Made by a program: the position numbers and the translations under genes
The notes under the pieces: generated by a model
The model's database searches: none
What the model was told of the DNA's origin: nothing
The model's input: the letters and a program-made list of their open reading frames with translations, nothing else
Source of the DNA: Ciona intestinalis
Lineage: Eukaryota > Chordata > Ascidiacea > Phlebobranchia > Cionidae
DNA length: 64,000 nt
NCBI RefSeq assembly: GCF_000224145.3
Contig: NC_020167.2
Span: 3,292,977-3,356,976, forward strand
Reading direction: 5' to 3'
Shown: in pieces, positions 58,901 to 64,000 of the stretch
Numbering within the stretch: the stretch's first letter is position 1
Layout of the letters: each line of letters starts with the position of its first letter

Positions 58901-59424
58901 TTAGCAGATAATGTTGGAGAATAATTTTTACTGGCACCAAATTAGAGAACCAACAGTGATGATGTAAAAAAAAATGACCAGATAAAAATTAAGGGCAATA
59001 CACTGGATAACATCAGTTTACACTCTTTTGTAATGACTTACCCACGGGTATAGTTTTCATCATTTGCATTTCTCATGTGACTTGCTTCAGTTCCTTCAGT
59101 ACTCTGGCCATCTCCACCTATTTCCACTTTTAAAATGTGAAGTGATGCCCCAAAGTTTGGTTTGAACAAAAAATCCAAGACGTGCGATCTATAAGGATCG
59201 GCATAATTCATCAATAAACGACTGGTTGCTCCTCCACCTGATAGACCACCGATTCCATCGAATTGTCGACCCACTCCATTCACGTCACCGATTTTGTATG
59301 AACCAGATAACCTTGTTGAAATTTTACTTTGCCAATGTGACGGCTTTTCAAATGTTCGAACTTTTTGGGATAATGCTACATTGCAATATATGCCTAATAG
59401 AACGACACCCAATGTATTTTGCAT
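55970..59424 (-). CDS. GALC: Galactocerebrosidase (GALC), lysosomal glycoside hydrolase family 59 (693 aa, 8 exons)
   Basis: Removes galactose from galactosylceramide and psychosine in the lysosome. Exons: 59042-59424, 58493-58765, 58051-58359, 57432-57799, 57101-57363, 56740-56879, 56325-56472, 55970-56167 (2082 nt). Signal peptide [19 protein letters not shown]. The catalytic TIM barrel begins with [20 protein letters not shown] and [17 protein letters not shown]. The acid/base Glu is E198 in GIWNERPF and the nucleophile E275 in SEDYSTF, matching the family's two catalytic glutamates. The beta-sandwich includes [20 protein letters not shown], and the C-terminal lectin-like domain ends FDDFSVTSA. 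Length is near the human 685. No frame problem seen; looks intact. Confidence 0.96.
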
Positions 59425-60876
59425 TGCGCCTGTATTACCTTAAGTTTAATCTATTCTTGCCGCAGCAAACGCCCCACTCAAACTAAAGTCTTCTTCCGCA
59501 AAATTAACTGAAAACCGGAGGCTGTTTTGTGGATATCCAGTGCTTACTGAGCACGTAAGTGGTCATATAGATTCTTTTTCGTCGAACATCTGTTAAGCAC
59601 GTAAGTGGTCATTTAGGTTCTTTTTCGTCGAACAGTTTCCACATATCTCAATTCTTATTTCTACCATGTGTTCTTTAATTTAAAAATAAAATCATAACAC
59701 ATATTAATAACTTTTAAAGTAAATTTTCACAATTAAAAGCGCATAATTAGCAAGTAATTAACGACTGTTTGTTTAAAAGCGCTAAAACCAAATTGTAACT
59801 TAACCCTTAATTGATTACTTGCACTTAATGAAATATTTCTAACTAAGAATAATCTTAAAAACTACAGTGTATAAAATCGTTTAATTAATGAGTAATTAAG
59901 GATTATAACGGTTGCGGGACAAGTAAATTGTGATGGGGTGGGAATTTTGCAACATTTGACTTCACTACGTCATTCGTTTCTGACAAATTATCCGTTATTA
60001 TAACAAGGCCGGTGCATAAAGTTATTACACAAAGAATTAACTAGTGTAAGTTTAGCACATGGTGCAGGAGTTGTATTTATTTACATATTCTTTACCAGCA
60101 ACTTCTCTATCTTCCCATATCATATGTGTTTATGAGTCATGAAACATTTCTAAATGCTTTCTACCTACTGCTTCACGCCCACAAACGACGCCTGAAAACC
60201 TTTCTGTTGGTAACTAAGTTTTTCTGAATTTAGTCGACCGTTGTAGAAATCGATTATTGATTATTTGCTATTTATTTTAATACGTGCTTACTCGTTACAG
60301 CTTTGCTCTCTTATCTTCAATGTCGCTAATTGGTCTCTTTTTTTCGGTTCCTCCGTGGTGCAGCGATGGGTTCACGGCGCGCAGTTCGAATGAAATACAG
60401 TTTACAAACCGCAGGCGGACAGTGAGTGCATGCGTTTAGTCCTGCACGGTATTAGAATTGATCTTTACTGTTTCGGTCGAAAAAGGATATATCGCATGAT
60501 AAGAGGGGTTTATAGCCCGCGCTAAAGAAATAAGACTGCCTGGGGGGAACGACTGTACATCGTCGTAGGCAGACGCCAAAATCTTTATTTGTAGTAATTA
60601 TAATTGCTTTGCGTTCAGATACGAAATATTATACCCTATAATTAATTATGTGACGCCACGTTCGGCATCGGGTTGCAATATAGCCAGTTAATTGCGATTC
60701 GCTTAGAGGTTAGCATGCCGGAATGTGTATATAGCCAACACAACTGAGCGTTAAATAGCATAGCATTAGGTTATTTAAGAAAAAAGTCCATTCTTGCAGG
60801 CAAATAAAGCAAAGAGACTAAAAGCTTTTAATCTTTTTTAGATAAAATAGACTTGGTTAAGCGCAACTGTTTTAAA
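59425..60876. other. Intergenic between GALC and SLC22-type gene (divergent promoters)
   Basis: About 1.45 kb between two divergent starts. Holds a 46-bp tandem repeat (59551-59634). Near 60355-60410 a short stretch (GTGGTGCAGCG ... AGTTCGAATG) resembles A and B boxes but does not fold into a tRNA by eye. Confidence 0.55.
59551..59634. repeat. 46-bp imperfect tandem repeat
   Basis: Two units starting GCACGTAAGTGGTCAT and containing TTCTTTTTCGTCGAACA. A related single unit (CACGTTAGTGGTCATATAGA) occurs at 18549-18570 in an ENPP-1 intron, so this may belong to a dispersed repeat. Confidence 0.75.
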
Positions 60877-63552
60877 ATGACCGCAAAATTGAGCAAATAC
60901 GAAAAACGACTTTGTATTTTGTTATTCTTATCCACCATGACAAATCCGCTCAGTACGCTGTCAACTTTATTTTCCCACTACACACCGGACCATCATTGTA
61001 AAATCCAGTACCCCCAAAACGAGGTAATTTATACAAAGGCCTATAACGACCTCGCAATAATCTTATTTAAACGCGCCGGTAGGCTTTTCTCAAACCGCTT
61101 AATTTCCAGTTCAGCAGTTCTAACATTTCTGTGGTTTCGAGCTTGAAGAATAAATACCTTGAGGTTGCCATACCAGACGAGGAACCAAACTTGTTTGGCC
61201 GAAGGGGCATGAGCAGATGCTATGAGTATAATATGACTACGGAGAAACAACAATCTGTGTTAAAGAAATTACGAAACGGTAATTATTACTAAATCATGTA
61301 TTTGCCAGACTCCTTGTTTATATAAATGTGTCCTCATTATATGATTATAAAATGAAGGTACTGTTGAATACATAAGCAACAGGTCGATGTCGGAAAACAT
61401 CGTAACATGTAAGCATGGCAGCACTTTCAATTTTAAAGACGGCGAAACATCTGCCATTTATGAGGTAATATGTGGCACATAATATTTTAGTTACACGAAC
61501 AAAATATTATACAAATTGCAACTCTCGTTTTGTTACAATCGATTTGTGTTCAGTTTCAAATGTTTTGTAATGGCAATTGGAAGAAAACGTTTGCGCTTAC
61601 TCTGTTTATGCTTGGGAAGATGATTGGTGGACTTATTGGAGGCACATTGTCAGATAAGTGAGCTGTGGGTATAGACATGCATGAGCTAAGTAGTTGTTGT
61701 TGGTAATTTATACACGTCTGCAATTAGATTGACTATCAACAGGAAAGCCATGTTTTCTATACCACAACTATGTTTGTTTATAGATTTGGAAGGAAATTCG
61801 TTTTTCTTGCTTTCACGGCCGTGCAGTTTAGTACTTCAGTTGTTATTGGATTTGCAACGAATTTCCAAGTTTACGCTGCGATGATTTTATTGTGCGGCTG
61901 CGGTGGACTCGTAAACTACTACGCGGCATTAACCCTTGGTATAAAGTTTTATTATACTTCATGTATATTTATATACGCTCACGTTACGCTGCTACCTAAA
62001 CCGGGATGTTATTTTCCTCCCAACAGAGACGGCTTTTAGCAGCAGTTGATAACGTTGTATACGTATAACATAGTACTTACATACAGAAATATTCATAATC
62101 ACACATACCGAGTTCATGAAACTTTCAATCACAGCGTGTTGTCTTACAGGAAGTGAGGTGGTGAACAAAAGACGTCGAAATTTAATGTGTGCTTGCTTAT
62201 CGTTGGGCTACGCGGTGGGTTACATGATTACGCCTGCATTTGGTTACTTTTTGAGGAATTGGAGGTGGTACTGCCGAGTAACTGGTTTTATTGGGATAAT
62301 ATATATTCCCTACTATTGGTAAGTTTTATATTACATGCTAAACCGACCAAGTTAAGTGTTTAATAATAGGTTGCTTGATGAATCACCCGTTTGGCTCGAA
62401 AGTAAAGGCAAGTTGTCAGAAGCGGCAAAAATACGCGCGAAAATTGACCAATACAACGGGAAGAATTTAACGAAAAACATATGGGAAAACCTGACGTTAA
62501 ATCCTAATCTCACCCCTGGGGAAGGAATTATAAAATCATGGCTACTTATTTTTAATAACTGCCGGATGGTTATACGAATTTCGATCGTTTGCTTTGGATG
62601 GTAATTTTCTGGACTTATGTCGCTTCTACACATTTTTGTCGTTTGTTTAAACGTATCTTCGGTTCAGGTGCATGTCAAGCATCACATACTTCGCCATTGC
62701 GTTGGACACTAACAGTCTAAGTGGAAATCGGTTTCTAAACTGCTTTTATGCGGGCTTGGTAGAATTGGTTGCTTATCTAATTTCATTTGGAGCCGTTGAA
62801 GTGTTTGGACCCAAAAACATCTACATTATATCGATGTTAGCAGCATCTGGTTCTGTAATCGTTACTCCATTTATAAAACTATGTAGGCAATGATATGTTT
62901 GCCTGTTAGCTTTTTGGGACAATTTTTAAAACCTATCTATTTCAGGGAGTTCTATGGCAATGAGCGTGGTTACTATGGCAGGAAAACTGTTCGTTGGTGT
63001 GGGGTTTTATGTTGCTTGCATCATGACGACTGAACTTTTTCCGACTTCCATCAGAAATTCGGTCGTCGCAGTTGCTGCAGCCTCATCAAAGCTTGGAGGA
63101 GTGCTTGCCCCTCTTTTCATTTACAGTGGTAAATATTTGTGACTATATGACTGCAACTACTTGTTTAATAGCCTATACTAGAACATATAGTCGGCTAACA
63201 TATGTTGAATGTAACTTACTTTATCTTCGCGTGCAGCCGGAAATGTGTTCTAGTAGGCCATGGCTGCTCGCATTCCTACACTTCAGTTCAAAACGCATAG
63301 ATTGCTGTTGAGTTACAAAAATGCTTAACCGATTGATCACCGCCGGTTATCCTGATCAAAATTATAGTTAAACATTATTGTTATTTTTACAAATAAGCTA
63401 ACGAAGGAGACAACTGGATACCGTATGTGGTGGTGGGTTTGTTCATTGCATTATCGGCATTACTCTTTCTGCTTTTGCCAAAATCGCGCCACCAGAATCT
63501 CCCACGTAATGTTGAAGAAGCTGCGAACATGAAAAGGTATTTGTTAAAGTAA
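60877..63552 (+). CDS. SLC22 family: SLC22-type organic ion transporter (541 aa, 10 exons; last exon end uncertain)
   Basis: A 12-helix major-facilitator carrier for organic cations or anions at the plasma membrane. Exons: 60877-61023, 61110-61278, 61358-61464, 61554-61657, 61784-61938, 62150-62318, 62370-62600, 62668-62882, 62946-63128, 63407-63552. TM1 is followed by TPDHHC, typical of SLC22, and by the large extracellular loop with Cys and N-glycosylation sequons. The loop-2 motif reads GGTLSDKFGRKF. DESPVWLESKGKLSEA sits before the central loop, and ELFPTSIRNSVVAV near TM11 is the family signature. The final exon encodes TM12 and can read through GTATTT to a stop at 63552 (MKRYLLK), giving a normal family length. 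Alternatively a donor at 63537 leads to a further exon outside or late in the window. Substrate cannot be told. Confidence 0.9.
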
Positions 63553-64000
63553 TAGATTTCAGTTATCTTATTTGACTGCACGTGCGGCACAGTGCAATGG
63601 GCCAACATTTTCGGATAAAAGTTCTCGGACGTATCCGCACTTGACTTCCTTTAGAAAGAGCAGCAAAATATAGCATAGTACAACTGCTTTGGACCCTATA
63701 TAGGAATGATATATGTGATTATATACAACGTATTTACTTCTATATTGTACAAAACAAACATAATGAACAATGCAAATAATATTACAGCAGTAAGCTGTTG
63801 TCATGCTGTTGCACAAATCACAAAAGCGAAAGTTTATCAGAAGAATGAATAATGTTCTTTGGAACGGCGTTAAAGAAGTGAGACATTTAAAAAACATGAC
63901 ACGGCCAGGTTCTATAGCACTCATGCTATGAGTTTAAAGGGCCTAAACACACCCCACGTCACTTTTATTTTTTATGGTAAATTCATAAAGCCCGTTTTAT
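63553..64000. other. 3' flank of the SLC22-type gene
   Basis: AT-rich, no recognisable exon or repeat. It may contain the 3' UTR, or an intron if the gene continues. Confidence 0.5.

Noticed and set aside
60355-60410. tRNA-like A/B box sequence
   Set aside because: No acceptor stem or cloverleaf could be drawn by eye; more likely a SINE head or chance.
1-64000. CRISPR arrays, bacterial operons, rRNA
   Set aside because: None seen; the DNA is a typical animal nuclear region with spliced genes.
1-64000. LTR, retrovirus-like or Polinton elements
   Set aside because: No reverse transcriptase, integrase, capsid or long direct terminal repeats recognised in the translated frames.

Overview
The window is nuclear DNA of the ascidian Ciona intestinalis type A / C. 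robusta, or a very close relative. The clearest marker is the left-edge gene on the minus strand: its conceptual protein reads as the Ciona voltage-sensing phosphatase Ci-VSP. AT-rich introns, short exons and dense small repeats also fit Ciona. All genes were read by joining exons at splice sites; in every complete model the exon lengths sum to a multiple of three.

Layout, left to right. 1-3366 (-): 5' half of Ci-VSP (voltage sensor plus the start of the phosphatase), cut by the window edge. 4423-11431 (-): a PA-TM-RING-H2 ubiquitin ligase of the goliath/RNF130-RNF150 type, 385 aa. 13431-39310 (+): a somatomedin-B (SMB)/ENPP cluster, with a 168-aa SMB-only protein followed by three complete ectonucleotide pyrophosphatase/phosphodiesterase genes (833, 993 and 845 aa). 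40105-46339 (-): testin (TES, PET plus three LIM domains, 557 aa) with a long proline-rich insert. 48505-50826 and 51869-54522 (-): two tandem agmatinase-type ureohydrolases, 342 aa each. 54842-55596 (+): the C2orf68/UPF0561 homologue, head to head with the second agmatinase. 55970-59424 (-): galactocerebrosidase (GALC, 693 aa). 60877-63552 (+): an SLC22-type organic ion transporter (541 aa if it ends in its last visible exon).

The most interesting part is the ENPP cluster. The three enzymes keep every metal-binding and nucleophile residue but differ in SMB number (1, 4, 1) and in membrane attachment: one looks soluble, while two carry a C-terminal hydrophobic tail after a cleavable signal peptide. 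Their last exons are almost identical in DNA although most of the rest has diverged, which points to gene conversion. The agmatinase pair shows the same pattern in exons 2 and 8.

A second theme is one family of about 200-bp MITE-like elements (about 32-bp terminal inverted repeats beginning TATAGTAGGGTGGGGGAAGA). About 25 copies are recognisable, mostly in introns and densest in the ENPP cluster, with one copy of about 680 bp and two internally deleted copies. A tRNA-derived SINE-like repeat is also present. I saw no rRNA, convincing tRNA, CRISPR array, retroviral or Polinton-type element.
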